Positions 24,901 through 38,871 are shown, counted from the first letter of the stretch. The stretch is 64,000 nucleotides of DNA from Dromaius novaehollandiae (GCF_036370855.1 NC_088130.1:68548941-68612940); one strand, 5' to 3'. A program made the numbers and translations. Notes: generated from the letters alone by a model not told the origin.

Positions 24901-27900
24901 GACTAGCTGTAAACTAAGCTAGGGAAGTCAGGATATTCTCAAGATTTTAAAAGTTTTACAAACACATCTTTAGACAAGAAGCAAGAGGGAACTCTCCTGA
25001 ACAAACCTTAACACAACCAAAGATATTGAAGCCTGGGCTTGCTGATGGGAAGGGTCACAGGTTTTGCTCTGGGCCTTTTCCTCCTCCAGGGGTGGGGGAA
25101 CAAGGATGCAGGATCTGTCTTGGTCAATAGAAGGAAGAGAAGGTGATTCTACTTTAATCTAGAGGAAATAGCAGCATGTGCTAGCTAAAATGCTGGGCCA
25201 GCTAAGGATGACTTCTGTAATGAAGTATAATCTTAAGAAGGCGTTTTCTTGTTTCATCTTATTTTATCTTTGTTCCTTTACTCCAAATCTATGTTTTTAG
25301 CTCCACACACACTTCCATCTGCTTGTCCTGTCTGGAGGTAGAGCGGAGCATGCATGAGCTGAGACACAACAAGGTGTTCTGCTTCTCTAAGTGTGGGGAC
25401 CCCTAAAACTGGGATACAGGGACGTGCTGGAGTAGCTTTACCTCACCAAAACACTGCTCCAATGGATAATGAGGTTTGCTTTGGGTCAAACTGTGCTTGG
25501 GTCATGAGTTGGTAATGGTCAGTCATGGGAGGAAAAAAGCGTCTCCGGAGACCAAGCGCCAAGAAAGGTCTCTGACCTATAGCTAGAAAGATAGGCATGT
25601 GGGTGACCCCATCCTCCCTAAGAAATGAGTAACACTCTCCATGTAACATCTGTGTATGTGTCAGCAGGAACAGCAGTCATTCCAAACTATTCTTCAACCT
25701 TTAAATGTTATTTTTATCCTAGTTATCCACCGGCCTTGGTGCTAGTCATCTAGCACACATAAGGCCTCTCAGCTCCACCAAACCACAACAAGTAACTTTC
25801 TCCATAAACTCCTAATTTTCCATACAGTCAAAAAACCTCATGCTTTGTCTTTTGGAAGGCAGCTTGGCAAAATATGCTGCCAGACAGTCACCTGCTGTGT
25901 CTATTCCTTATTTCCTGCCCACAGACGTCCGTTAGTCTTCAGTAGCACTACAGCTCACGGCAGTGACCTTCTCCTTGTAATTGCTCATGGGCAATAAGCA
26001 ACTTTTGGGGCTCATGAGCACAAAATGAGAATACTGAGATGTCAAAAAGTCCCTTCCCAAATTGCTCCATGTTTTGCAGCTTCACATACAACAAGCCACC
26101 TTCCATCAGTTATCTTCATCCTTTGATATCCACCCAAATATTCACAACTTCAGCAACTTTCCCATCGCTAGATAATCTTTGTTATTCATCATAATCTTTG
26201 GCTTCTGATCATTCAGCAATAAATCTTTCTGACATTTACTCCAGAAGAGAAGTGCCCAAATTCGGGCCAACAAGCCACATCTATTCCACCAGAGCAGTTT
26301 ATCTAGCCAGCCACAATTTATGGCCATCCTCATCTTTCAACAGTCCTTATAATACATTCAGACACTGGGTTGAGGCCGCATAAATCAGTGAGTTGTAGGA
26401 AAATAAAATTATTCCTTGAACCTTGACCCCCAAGAGTGATTTTACATGTTAATCTCTCAAATATTCCCTAGAAGTCAAATTATATCTAAATAACAGTGTG
26501 GGACACCTCAGAAACCTGTAAAATGTACTGAAAAAACAGAAGGGCTCCACATTGATTCCACAAAGAAGGTACAAAGCTGCTGAATAACTACTGTGTTGGG
26601 GGCTGAAGTTTTGCTGGCTCACCCTTCTTCACCGTTACCAGCTCCTGAGGATCCCGGTGTTTAGTGGTTTCCTTAAAATCTTAGCTCCTGGCTTTTGTGA
26701 TTACACAAAAACCTAGTTTTCACCAATATAAAACCAAATGCTGTCTGCAGTTCTTGTGGTTGCTGGAAAAAACGATGATGGAAAGCTATTGTAAAAGCTC
26801 AGAAATAGAAAGCCAAATAAACCCCGCCGAATGCATTGTTTCAAACATGTCTAAGTTATGGCTGGAAACCTGGCACAATCAGGCACCTTTGTTGGGCTGG
26901 AAAGGCCAAGAAAGAGCCTCTGTAATGGCTGGATTTTGGAGCACCAATGTGCAATGAAAATGAACAATAAGAACCAAAAATACATTAGGTTATCCAGAGC
27001 TTTATGAGCCTCAAAAGAGGATTTAGGCCAAAACATGATCTAATATTTGAAGCGTAGGTTTTTTGTCTCATTTGAATTAGCTCAGCTGTTCTGAAACGTA
27101 TGAACACAGCAGCAGGCTGAAGCAGAGAACGGCAAGAAAAGCATGTTTCAGATGGACCCTGAAGGTAGCAGGGGAGTGGAGCACCATTCAGCCTACAAAA
27201 GACGGCGTGGACCAACGCTAGAGCTAACCTTTAAGGCCATGAGCTTTACCACAGCTGGGAGAGAAAGAGAACACAGCAAGGAGCTGCAGAGCAGCTGATA
27301 ATAAGTGTTGTAAGGAACTGGAGACCCTGTGGTAAGGCTAAACCCTGTGGAGACCTAGTCCAGCCAAAAAATCCTCTTGTTCACACCCACGCGAAGCTCC
27401 TGAATACAAAAGCTCTTTCTGTTTCAGTATTAGCACGTGGACTTGCTCCTTTTTTGAGATAGGTCTAGCCTAGAAACCCTCCTGGTTTCCAGTATAATTT
27501 GGATCCATGACCTAACCTCAAACAAACAAACTGTAAGCTCTTAAATAAGTCAAATTAAGCCTCAAGTAAGGTACCGAGAGAGCATCTGAAGACCTGGCTT
27601 CTCTCCCTGCTTGTGCTTCCTCAGCTCTCTGTGCACCTCCTTTGCAGAGACCTCTGCTTCCAAAGCCCAAAGTGACTTCTGAAAACTCTCCATTCAGACC
27701 AACGTCGTAGAAGAACCGTCCACACCTACAAGAGCTTTTGCAGTGGGCTTCCGAATGAGTTCAGGATGTCTAAGCACTGCCGCAATTAATTGTTTTTCTT
27801 GTCAACCGGATTCCTCCTTCTACTGTATTTTCCTGTGATATAAACACGTAAAAACAAAAGGAACTTTCTGGAGGCACAATTTTTGGTTTCTCTTTTGAAC

Positions 27901-29220
27901 TGTACAGTGCAAGAGTTATTTCCCCCAACAAATCAGTCATCAGAACTTTTGTTCAGGTTTTTTTTTCTCACTCTCTAAATTCTGATGCCTACAGAAATGA
28001 GAAACTAACACTGGCACCCAGGAATAGTTCTGCCTCTATAAAGTGTTAAAGTAAATGCATAGTACATAAATGACCAAACAGTCCAAATTTGAGAAAAAGG
28101 ATTTACACGGTGTCTGTCAGCAAAAATACTAGCTCTTGATACCGTGTTAGTTGAGGATTAGGCTACAGAAACATTAATCAGACCATTGTCTGATTAATTT
28201 TAAGGTAGACTGCTAGGATGGACTATTTCAGTGCTGGGTCAGATCATGGCATCTACCTCTTCCTATCTTGTGGCTAACTTCCGCTGCCCATGCAAACTGC
28301 TTTTGGTGAGGAAGGACTGCAGGATAAGGCCCACGAACATTTAGGTACAGGTGACAAGAAACATGCATCTCCGTATAAATGCAGCGCATATTTAGAGATT
28401 GTTTGGGGGAGAAAGAAAAAAGGGAAGGAAAGTTGTGGCTTAGGATGTGGGTTGCTCGAGAATGGCAAAACTAAAGCAGGATATTAATAAGCTTCTATAA
28501 GCAAAATTAACTGATCCACATCAGCAAATTTTTCAAAAATGTATTTCCTGCACACTTAAAGGTAAGATTACTATATCTGATGCTCCCCAAAGTCACACCT
28601 CCTGGGTTTGAGAACAAATGGTCCAGGCTTGGGACTAGGGCTCAGCAGGGATTTTTGTGTTTTGCTGATGAAAGGTTGCACTGGGGGTTTCCTTTGAACA
28701 GCAGCAGCTGATGGCAGGAAACCAAATTCCCCAGCGAACATTTCAAGGAAATGAGAAGCATCTCAGCCCATGTTGAAAGCCTCTGCTGTCACTGCGTAGC
28801 GCAAGCGCATCCGCTGAGTTAATTCTTTGAAAATCCCCCTCAAGTGTTAGTGTGCCGAAGCCTTCTCAGAAGATGAAACCCAGGCAATTTCTCTTGAAGT
28901 CAGAAACTTGTTTCTGCCAAAAGGAGCATAAATTTCCAGAAATAAAAATACAGTTATGCAAAATTTACTTAGAGAAAGTCTTCATAGATGGGTTTTCTTT
29001 TAAATACAGGTGCTGTTGTAGGCTTTCCTTCAGCCACCAGCCGCTCTGCAGAGGGAGAGGGAAGTCCAGGAATTCTCCTGAGCCTGTAGGACAGGAATTT
29101 TTTTTAGCAGCACCTGGCACTTTTATGGCCTGCTGAATTCCAGTATCGCCCTTTTTATGCAAACAGCAGCAACCTGGCGGGTAAAACCCTGTGATCCGCA
29201 TTCAGCAAAACGTTAGCCTT
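24901..29220. other. Intergenic, AT-rich and CpG-poor
   Basis: No gene or repeat family was recognised apart from the inverted repeat at 28.17 kb. Open frames here are all short. Confidence 0.5.
28173..28198. repeat. Perfect 11-bp inverted repeat with 4-nt loop
   Basis: The arms ATTAATCAGAC and GTCTGATTAAT are exact complements around CATT. Each arm carries a TAATC/GATTA homeodomain-type core, so the site could be a hairpin or a paired binding site. Confidence 0.75.
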
Positions 29221-29370
29221 GACCGGGGTGGCGTACGGCTTTTGAACTGCGTGCAGCCAACGGGGAGGTTGAGCGCAGGTCCCCGGCGACGTGACCGCTG
29301 CCGGAGCAGTGCTGCCTTGGGCGCGCTCGGGTAACCGAGGTGCTCAGAGCACCTTGTCTGCGCGTTGTGG
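29221..29370. promoter_or_regulatory. Short CpG cluster
   Basis: About 17 CpGs occur in 150 bp (ccccggcgacgtgaccgctg, gggcgcgctcggg), directly after an AT-rich block. No gene start was recognised beside it. Confidence 0.3.
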
Positions 29371-32300
29371 GATGAGGCTTTCTCTGCAGAGATCCCTCCT
29401 GGTGTTACCACTGAGGGCTTCAGCTAAGGCTCTTCCCTCTAAACCCTGCAAGTGAAACCTGGGTTCTCCAAGGCTGCAGCCCCAGCCCAGGAGTCCACCA
29501 CCTAATCTGAAACACGTGCAAATGATGGAGCATCATCAATAACGGGACGAGGTAGCAGCAATGAGCTTGTAGGAATTTGCTAGCTGAACAGCTTCCAGAT
29601 AAACGCTCCCAGCTACCTCCAGCCATCCAGCTACGCTGTCCCCGCTTCACTCTGATGTTGATTCTCCTCCACACGGTTTTGCAGCCCGACTCCAAAGCTG
29701 CTGCGAGGCAGCAGCCGAGGTGGCCGTGGGGCTGGGCCCAGAGCAGCACAGGAGCAGGCCGTCTCTCATTCTTACTACGCACAAAGCATAATTAGAGGGT
29801 TTTCTGTACCCCTGTGGCACGCAGCAGAGCCGACTGCATCATTCACTTTGATGTAGACCACAACAGTGTTGCTGGACTACATTTAGCAGTTTGGCCTTTT
29901 TCATGGAGCTGTTTGGCCAGGAGATGGTGAACTTTGAAGGCTTCCAGACCAGACTCCCACCAGACATGGGATGAGCGAGACTGGACCATGCTTTCAAGCA
30001 CAGTGGGGAGCAATCATTGCCACCAACTCTCCTTTTAAGCCGGATCTCAGAAAACAATTTTCTAGCTCCTTCCCATATGAATGAACCAGTCAGTATGACT
30101 GAGACCACGTGCACTTTGTTTCTTCAGTAGGTAGCCAAGGAATGAGAACGTCCTTTCCAATGTTCACGTTTTATGGGAAATGACTTAATTCAGTGCTGGT
30201 AAAGCTCAGGATAACACAGCACTAAAACAAAGGTGAAGGGGGTCTTTTCGGTCCTGAAGAATAGCAAAAAAAATTTTTAAGTCCCATTCCGAAATACTAG
30301 AAGAGTATTTGCTTGTAGAAATACTGAATTCAGTCTGGGCCTGCTGTTCCTGAAGCCAGCGTGGGATTATTTACCTGGTTAGAAGATCATGGAGAGTAAT
30401 TAGGTAGGAATATAATACCTCAGCTGGGATGTGGTCTGGTCACAGCTTGAAATCCATCGCATCTCCTTGCAGAGCCCCAGAGGAGGGTCAGAAGATGCAG
30501 AAGTCTTGCTCACGCTCCTCTGACGCAGCGCTGGGCCCTGAGGGCCTGTCCTGGGGACATCAGCTCATAGTGAAGTTGGTGGCAGGCAGCCATGGTTGGA
30601 TTAGGGGAAAAAATGCCTACTGCAGGCAGAGGAAAGAGCTATCTAGGAGTCAGAGGCTGTGAAACAGCAAAATCAGGGTCCTGCTCACAGCTCCTCTGTG
30701 TTTCTAAATGCTTTAACAGGAGCGTATTAGGACCGCGGGCATCTCCTGTCTTCTGGGCATCTGTGCTAGGAGGACAACAGCGCGTCTGCAGAGCTAATCA
30801 GAAATCGGGGGTCAGGTCTGAGTGGCAGGGCCTAGCCTTGCTTAACCCTTTCACTTGTCGACAAGGTTTTGAGGAAATTCTGTTGGAAAATTGTCTCAAG
30901 CAGCTGTTTGCCCCAGACCTTCCAGGGAGGCAGCATCCAGCCACGGCAACTGTGGGTCCTTCTCCTGCTTCCTTCCCAAACAGCCAGGAGAAAAGTGCCT
31001 TTTCTGTCAAAACAGAGTCTGCACTTTCAGAGGTGGCTTCCAGTGAGCCCAGAGCATCACCTTGCCCCAGAAATGGGGGCTGCAAGCCCCCAAGTTCTTC
31101 TGAGCAATAAGTGACATTTCCTTTATGAAGCCATTTTTGATCCAATGTCAGGAATTTGTTACTCCTTACTTTGCCCCTCTTCTCTGTCCCCTCATCATTA
31201 CCCTGGGGCTCTGTGGGGCAGCTGCTGCTGTGACAGCAAAGTCGTGTCCGAATTGCATCTCCACACAAAACCGGGCTCTCCTCGTGCCCGGGTCTGGTAC
31301 ATCTCCCGCACGCTTTGGGGAACACGGGCGGTAATAGGAAGCAGAAGTAAGTGTTTCCCAGCAGATCTGGGAACTTTAGCAGATAATGGGAAACATTTTC
31401 TCCACCAGAAGGCTTCCCAAGATAGAAGCATTAAGAAATTGCCTTAACCTAAAAGCAAGACAAATCACTCCAACCCAAAAAAGGATTTCGCCCCGGCAGG
31501 TACGCGGATCCCGCAGAGCAATTACAGTGTTGCATTGCATCCAGGGCAGCAGTGACTCATGCTTCCAGCTATGTAATTCCCCCCCCAGCTTCCTCCCCCC
31601 CGCATAGCCCCTGCCCCATCTTTCGTTTGCACGTGAGCCAGAGCGCGCGTAAAACCAGAGGCGCTGTATTAATACCGCTCTTTTATGTGGGTTTAATCAT
31701 CTCCCAGGATCTGCCAGACCACAAGAGGTTGAAACTCTTTATGAATGTGACTCACTCGGAGAAGCAAACGCTCATTGGTCGACAACCTCTCCTGATTTCA
31801 CCCCGTAAAAGTGCTTTTCCCATTGGAAGAGAGGGCCTGAGGTGGCACCGAGGCAGTAACTGAAGTTCCTTGACTTGCAGTAACCCCAGATATGGGTAAG
31901 CTGGTGACACGTGGTCTTCAGCTCTGTGCTCCAAATCACTCATTCATCACCCAGAAGCCTTACAATAAATACTGAGCACTTAATACGGAAAGTCTAGCAG
32001 AAATCCCCCTTTGCATGGGAACAGTTGTTACTTTTATGGCCAACATGTTTTACAGAGTAAGACTATCTGCAAGGCTGAAAAAAAATTATTTTTTCTCCTC
32101 AAACGTATTAAACTTCCAGATTTGCCATGGTGCACTTAAAGAATTTGATGAAAAGCCTCAGTCTGTTTTGAATTTCCTTTAAGTATCAGCTCCCACTTAG
32201 GAGCTATGGCCTGACCTGGAGAGAAGAGCTAGAGATAAAGGCGGTGTGGAAAGAGATGAATGAATTTTAGAAACACTTCCAGAGCTGAGATATGGATTTT

Positions 32301-33235
32301 GCAAGGGATTCATAAAAACAGCCATTCGGTGCTGGGAATTTAAGGTGAGCCCTAGTTCCTGAAACATTAAAATGTACTGAATTGCTGGACTGTGAAAAGA
32401 GCAGCGCTGAAAAATTGACAGTTTTGCAGATGGCACCTTTTTTCCTCGTACACAGGAATACTTTGTCGAAGGGAAATCCCCGCCACATCATCTCCCTGTT
32501 TGCCGAGCGAGGAGAAGGCGATTGCCAGGTGAAAAAAATAAAATAAAAAAAAAATCCGGAAACGTCCAACTTCCCAGAGGTGTCAAACCGAAGCTATGAA
32601 CACCAGTGATGGCTTCAGCTGCTAAAAAGTATAATAATTACAGAGGGAGCTCTCGCTAACTCGTTGCTTAAAATAGAAGCAGATCGGATGGACACCTTGC
32701 CCTGGGGCTTGTACGCGTGCAGTTAATTCAGACACCAAAAAAAGCCAGTGAAGTCTGAAGCTCCCTTTCTGGGGAAAGGAGAGTATCGTGTCTACGAAAC
32801 ACACAAATTTATGTTAAATAATAATGATCTTGAAAATTTTCTCCTGCCTCCTCCGTACAGCTGCCTTTCGTGCTCTCTCCATGCGCTGAGGTATCAAAAA
32901 CCAGTGCAAGCTCTGGAAGTGAGGCTTATTAGAAAAATCACACCAAAGCAGACGTGAAAAATAAATGCGTCTGTAAACACCCTCCCCCAGGCACAGCCCC
33001 TGGGCAGATCAGGGCTCAGCAAAGAGCCAATGTCACCACAGCACGTCCCCCGTCCCCCCCCAGACCCAGCGCTGGCTGCACATGGAAGAAACATCTCGGA
33101 TGCCCATATGGAACGTGGCCACCTCCCGAGAGCCCACCATAACGCTAAGTACATGGTCATTTCACCTTCCAGTTACACATCCCCAGGGTGTTCCTTAGAT
33201 AAGACTATGTTAGGTATCCCTCATTTTTGATAGGC

Positions 33236-33280
33236 TTTTTTTTTTTTTTTTTTTGTTTTTTGCCCTTCTCGCTATTTATT
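33236..33280 (-). repeat. Poly(A)-tail-like end with AATAAA on the minus strand
   Basis: The plus strand has 19 T (33236-33254), then gttttttg, then TTTATT at 33275-33280. On the minus strand this reads AATAAA, 13 nt of spacer, then an A-rich tail. That layout suits the 3' end of a reverse-transcribed mRNA or a genomic poly(A) stretch after a transcript end. The sequence to the right (33.28-33.7 kb) has no recognised coding match. Confidence 0.35.
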
Positions 33281-33786
33281 CCAGGCATGCTGGAAGGCTG
33301 AGTCTAAAGCACTGTTGAACTCTGGAGCACACTACAGTCTTACTTAAAATTAAATGCTACGTTTCACATGCCTTTCAAAAGCCCTCACTATCCTGGGGTA
33401 TCACGCTGATTACTCAGTTACTGATATGTTTTTTCCCAGGGCAGACATCTGTGCAGAGGGGTTTTTTCCTCCCTTCACTGCAGCCAACGATAGAAGGAAG
33501 CTGGTACTAAAGTTTGGAGAGAAGCCGGAAGTCCCAGGGATGGATGGAGAAGGAAGAGGATGTCTCCTCTCTAGCTGTCTGCTCTGGCCGCTGTCCCACT
33601 CACACTCATTCGGAATATGTGACAGGTTTAATATCACGCAGGAAAGGTCACTCGCACAGTGATTTTTCCATTATGAATTTGCACAGCACGTCCAGTTTCC
33701 CAGTGAGCTGTCGCCAAGTCACTGACTGCAACCCACAATTCCCTATTTACATCCTTCTCAAACACCCACTTCATTCTGCAAATGAC

Positions 33787-33800
33787 AAAAAAAAAAAAAA
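33787..33800 (+). repeat. Poly(A) run, 14 A
   Basis: Uninterrupted run of A. Confidence 0.75.
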
Positions 33801-34330
33801 GTTCTAGATCTTGGTGGGAGGTAAGACAGACGCACATAGATATTTTTGCATCTTACTCATGAACCGGATAAAATCCTCAATTGCCACAGACACTCTGATT
33901 AGCAGCACTCATCTGTTAAAACACTGAGAAAAAAAATAGTTTTAAATAGAAACAAACATACTTATTTGGTCATCCTGACATTAAGAACTTCTGTGCTATG
34001 ATCTCGACATCCGATCTTCTGGAAGTCAAACGTGTCCACAGATTATTGCGACTCCAGTCATCCCTGTGTGGCTTCCAGCGGGGCAATGCTGCAAGGCATT
34101 GCTGTTCTCTGCCTCGTGCACGTTTTTCTAGACTTGCAACCCAGCCAGCGTCCTCTGCTCGCCACGGTCCATTGCTACGCAGGAAACGGGGATGACTCTT
34201 GAAACCAGCAGTCTAACTGTTTCCTTAATGTCGTAGAAGCTGATACATGAGGAAGCAATGTGCAAAGCAAACCTAGCGATAAAATAAGCACCAGGCCTCA
34301 AGCTACACACCTAAGCCTCAGATAAGACAT

Positions 34331-34600
34331 TCACAGAATCACAGAACAGTTGAGGTTGGAAGGGACCTCTGGAGATCATCTAGTCCAGCTTGAGCAAGGA
34401 CACCTAGAGCAGGTTGCCCAGGACTCTGTCCAGTCAGGTTTTGAACATCTCCAAGGATGGAGACTCCACAACCTCTCTGGGCAACCTGCTCCAGTACTCA
34501 GTCAACCTCACAGTAAAGTGTTTTCTTATGTTCAGACGGATCTTCCTGTGTTTCAGTTTGTGCCCGTTGCCTCTTGTCCTATCACTGGGCACCACTGAGG
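34331..34600 (-). mobile_element. CR1 LINE 3'-end fragment (best preserved)
   Basis: It starts tcacagaatcacagaacag, then ggttggaagggacctctgga, gatcatctagtccagc, and aacctctctgggcaacctgc. It continues to cctatcactgggcaccactg. This is the classic antisense CR1 3' end. The match fades after about 34600. It is the least diverged CR1 copy here. Confidence 0.9.
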
Positions 34601-37600
34601 TGCCATATTCATGTTTCTCTCTTAAAAGGAGATACCTTATTCATGATTGCCAGCTTGAAAGTATTCAGCCCTAATATCTGGATTCATTGAACCCATTTTA
34701 TCGCTTTGATTTGCTGTGATTTACCTGGGAGGTAAATTTCACGAGCTGGATCAGCTATAACGTAGAAAAGTATCCACTCCATTTCACACTGATTTTTTTT
34801 TTTCTTCCAGGAAAAACGAAGCACGGCTCCAGACCCTCACTCCTGCACTTCAGCTAACTTCAGAGAGATCATTATGGAATTACGCTCTGCAACAGAGGCT
34901 TTGTTTTTTTCGTAAAGAGCCAGTATCTTGGGAAGTCATCCAAGGCAGCCAGGAACACTGAGGCGGACATGCCAGAACATGATGCAAGCTGGACACAGTC
35001 CCTCCCCGCGGCCTGCCAGCTGGCTTCTCCAGGCCTGCTGCTTTACTGGATGACAAGTTTTTCCATTCCCCAGAATCCAATTTAGGGTAAGACAGATACA
35101 GATGGTTTCGTTGTTAGGAGAGCAGGACGTACGGATCTTCTGCTCTGCAGAGCTTCCAGGGTACAAGGTCTACACAGCCTGGCCTCAGGCTGGTCACTCA
35201 TTTTCCCACACTTAGGCAACTTGGGGGGGATTCAGGCTGCTCACAGAAGAACTACAGCCATCCCAGAGCTTAAGCAGAATTGTAAGTAAAAACACAAGGG
35301 GAAGATACCCTACTCCAGCCCCAAGGGTTGTGCCTTCTGTACCAGAAGTATTTAAAGCTGTCCTCCTGGCCTTCAATCAGCCACATTATTTTCAAAACAG
35401 AGCAGCTTTGAGGGAATTCATGTCTATCACACATAGGAGATGCCAGATGTGCCCCCTTATCTCCAGTCACACGTGCCATCGATGTATATGCTCCACAGGT
35501 GTGGCTGACTCCCAACCTCTTTGAATAGCCACCACATGCTCCAAGAGACTTTGATGACTGCTGCTTTCCAGTCATTACATTTGCAATAAAATTTGAGCAA
35601 GTCTATAAAAAAAACAAGGAAAAAAATCCAATTTCATTTCAGGTTCAGCCCAGGAAGCGCTAAGATTTCCACCAGGTTTAGCTCAGATGCTTCAGAGCTC
35701 TGCCCAGGCTCACAGCCAGGCACCAAAGCTTCCTGCAAACCCAGCCTGTAGACAGAGCTTTGTCCCAGCCAGGATTTGAAAACCAAATGGCAAGTCTAAT
35801 TGGCCTTTTAAAAAGTGTGGTCTGAAACATAACACCCTCTGCACCACTGAACCCTGCTCCATGAAACCAGTGGTTACTGGTGACAGTGTGCTGACAGCCT
35901 CACAAGAAGGCACACAGGTCCCCTCTTGCGAGATGGGCAGAGGGTCTCTGACTGGGATCCAGAAAGACCTGCATACTTGATTGGGAAGCTGGATGGGCAT
36001 TCAAACTCTTCCCTTTACCCCAGCACGATTGCCCCAAGACCCAGGGGAAGGATGCCAGCAGGATCCCAACTGTCCCGCTCCCGGGTACGTGCAGATGACC
36101 TTCTGGGAGCTGCAGGATACGAACTCTTGGTGGATCAAGGCACCTCCATCACCAGGCAGCAGCTGAACAGGAGCTTGGATGGGGGTTAAGCTTTAGAGTT
36201 AGAGCCTGAACTTCACCTAAATCCCATGTTAGGCACCACAGCTTTGTGCTGGGTCAAATTCAGTAGTGAGACAAAGATTTTCTCTCTCTTTTGTCCCAGC
36301 AGGACAGCTGGAAAGCCGGTCTCCATCTCTAGCACCAAGTTGCTTCCTGACCTTGAGCAAGGACCAAAGCTCTGCGCCTCAGTTTCTCTACCTGCCCCAG
36401 GAGCCCAGCAGTACTTTTCTGCAAGTGTTGTGAAGTCTGCCAGTGAAACGAATGCCACCTGCAAGATCCGGGCATCATTGCACAGTAATTATTGTAATCT
36501 CCCTTATTAAACGTGCCTCCTTATGAGAGCACTTTCTCTGCTGCCTGTTTGGCAGGAAGCAGCAGGCACTTGCGGGGAGCTCTGCTCACATCCGCCGCTG
36601 CTTCAGACCGCGTCACTGGACTCGCACCAGTCTCCTGTACCCTATTTCTTCCAGGAACGCAACAAATAAAGAGCGTGGGAAGCACTGAGGGACCGGTCAT
36701 TGATCCTGCAGCACTCAGAAAACCCTGTTGTGCTTGCTGCTTCTCACCAGCCTCCGCTGCTTTGTAGTCGTGACCTCTCGCTGGCGAGGCCAGCCTTTTC
36801 CTCAGCGGTATTTCAGAACTGACCAGGGCACTGAATAGAGAATTAGCCAGAACACAGTATTCTTTGTTAAATTATTTATATTTAATATATGTAAACAGGG
36901 CAGGGTAGCGTTCGAGCTCTTGCACCCATCGGCAGGTATGTATCTTCCTCGACTGGCAGAAGCCAGAGCATAACCACGCGCGTGTTCACGTGCGGTGCAA
37001 GCTGCTTTCCTCCATCACAGCCTCCCCGACAGAGCAATCCGACTGCGTAAAATGAAACGCTCAGACACGAGACATTTCGGAGGGCTAAAACTCCCTTTTA
37101 TCCTTTCCAGGGGGCACTTCTGCACCGTCTCTTCTTGCCGCTAGATTATTGCGGCTCAGAGCTGGCTTAGGGATCTCAAACGCGGCAAAAGACCCCATAG
37201 CGCACGTTAGCATTAAGTCCAGACCTAATAAATCTTGTTGCTCCTTGTTCGTGTTTTCCCGATGTCCCTTTGTCCCTCGCTTTTTCACAGCGCGGTGACA
37301 CTGTTTGTTCTGGACAGACAAAGGACTGTAAACCATCACAGAAAAGCCAGCGGCTTGCAGATCACAGCACTACCCCTAGGACCTCATTATCACTCGTAAG
37401 GGTCACGTTTTGGGGGTACCGAGCTGAGGTTTAGATAGCACCTGCTGTCTGAGGTGGGAGGAAAGAGGTGAAGAGGCCTCATTCACCTGTTTCTTTCCCA
37501 TCAATGATAAAATACTCTTTTCAGACATTGACCGCTACTACCCCTCCCAAGGGCAGGGCTTTCTGATGCCAGTTCGCAGAAGCAAGTCACCTGAAGCCCA

Positions 37601-38660
37601 GGACTCGTCCCATGGCTTGATCAGCCTAGATGGTCAAAAAAGAAAAAAAGAAAAAGGGGGAAAAAAAAGAAAGTCAAGTTTTGACTGAGAAAGATAGAAA
37701 TCTTTCAGTACACCCAGGAAGGGAGCTCTGCGATGGACCACAGGCCTTCGTGTCGCTGCGTTTCGGAGACCGAGTCTGCTGCAACAACGTCCCATGGCAG
37801 AAAGCAGCTGAGTGGAGCCACCAGAAGGAGAAGCAGGAAGGGTTTTTGCTCCATACGTCCCATGTCACGCTGCACATAGCTATTACTGCTTTTAGGAACA
37901 AACGCTAAGGCTGAAAGTCTACAAAGAACAAAACAAAAGAAGGGAAAAAGAGAGGAGACGACAGAGGGGGAGAAGGATCAGAGGCCAAAGGGCACCCAGG
38001 GCCCTGTACAAAGCATTTCTCTTTTTGATCCTGTTGATCAAGCAGATGCATCCCCCTTTTGTACAGTCACAGCCCATACTATAACTTGTTTTCTTGGCTG
38101 AAAGAAATACGACACCAGGTATTTGCAGAGGAACTCAGATCTTGCACTCAAGCCTAAACAAGGGGCACATTTTCAATGAGGTCAATGTCTACTATACCCT
38201 ACGCTGAGGACATAAGAGGGCCCAAAAGACCCTAAAGGTCCTAAGAGCACTCATCAGTGGCAGAAAAGCCTTGGGACTCTTGGACAGGCAACTCTGAGTG
38301 CAGATCCTGTGATGATTTATGAAATGGGGAAATACCCATGTGAGCAAGACTCTGCACAGCCTTTCTGGTTGCAGATCCTAGCTTAAGATTCCTTAAAAAT
38401 ACCTTGACCACAGGAAAACTTTCAAACAGAGCTCATACTTTCTCAAACACTGAAGTCAGTCTATCCCAAGACACAAAACTACAGGAAACCAGGCTTTCTA
38501 ATTCCAGTACTAGCAAGAATACATGGTATTTTTTTTCTGAACAACATACAGGAAGTACAAAACAGGTTTCTGAAACATACACAAGTCAGAAAAGACCAGC
38601 TTTTCACCAGGGACAGGCCTGGAACTAGTTACCAAGCTTGTCTGACAGCCTTAACACTTG
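34601..38660. other. Intergenic, no gene recognised
   Basis: A purine-only A/G tract lies at about 37.63-37.68 kb and another near 37.94 kb. CpG is mildly raised at 36.5-37.3 kb. Nothing else is identified. Confidence 0.5.
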
Positions 38661-38826
38661 ATCATAGGATGATTCAGGTTGGAATGGCCTCAGGAGGTCT
38701 CCAGCCCAACCTCTGCTCCAAGCAAGGTCAGCTATGGAGTCAGATCAGCTTGCCTGGGGCTTCATCCAGTTGGGTCTTGAATGTCTCCAAGGATGAAAGC
38801 TGCACAACCTCTCTGGACAACCACAT
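38661..38826 (-). mobile_element. CR1 LINE 3'-end fragment (diverged)
   Basis: It begins atcataggatgattcaggtt, followed by ctccagcccaacctctgctc, gtcttgaatgtctccaagga and cacaacctctctggacaacc. The wording is a different CR1 subfamily from the copies at 5 and 34 kb. Confidence 0.8.
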
Positions 38827-38871
38827 TTTCCTCATATCCATTACTTGTAATGCTTATGAGCAGAAACATAC

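Larger units (their letters stand above)
29371..34330. other. Intergenic, moderately GC-rich
   Basis: Overlapping frames of 172 codons (plus, 30592-31110) and 175 codons (minus, 30798-31325) have no recognisable domains. C-rich runs occur near 31.58 and 33.05 kb. No gene is supported. Confidence 0.45.
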
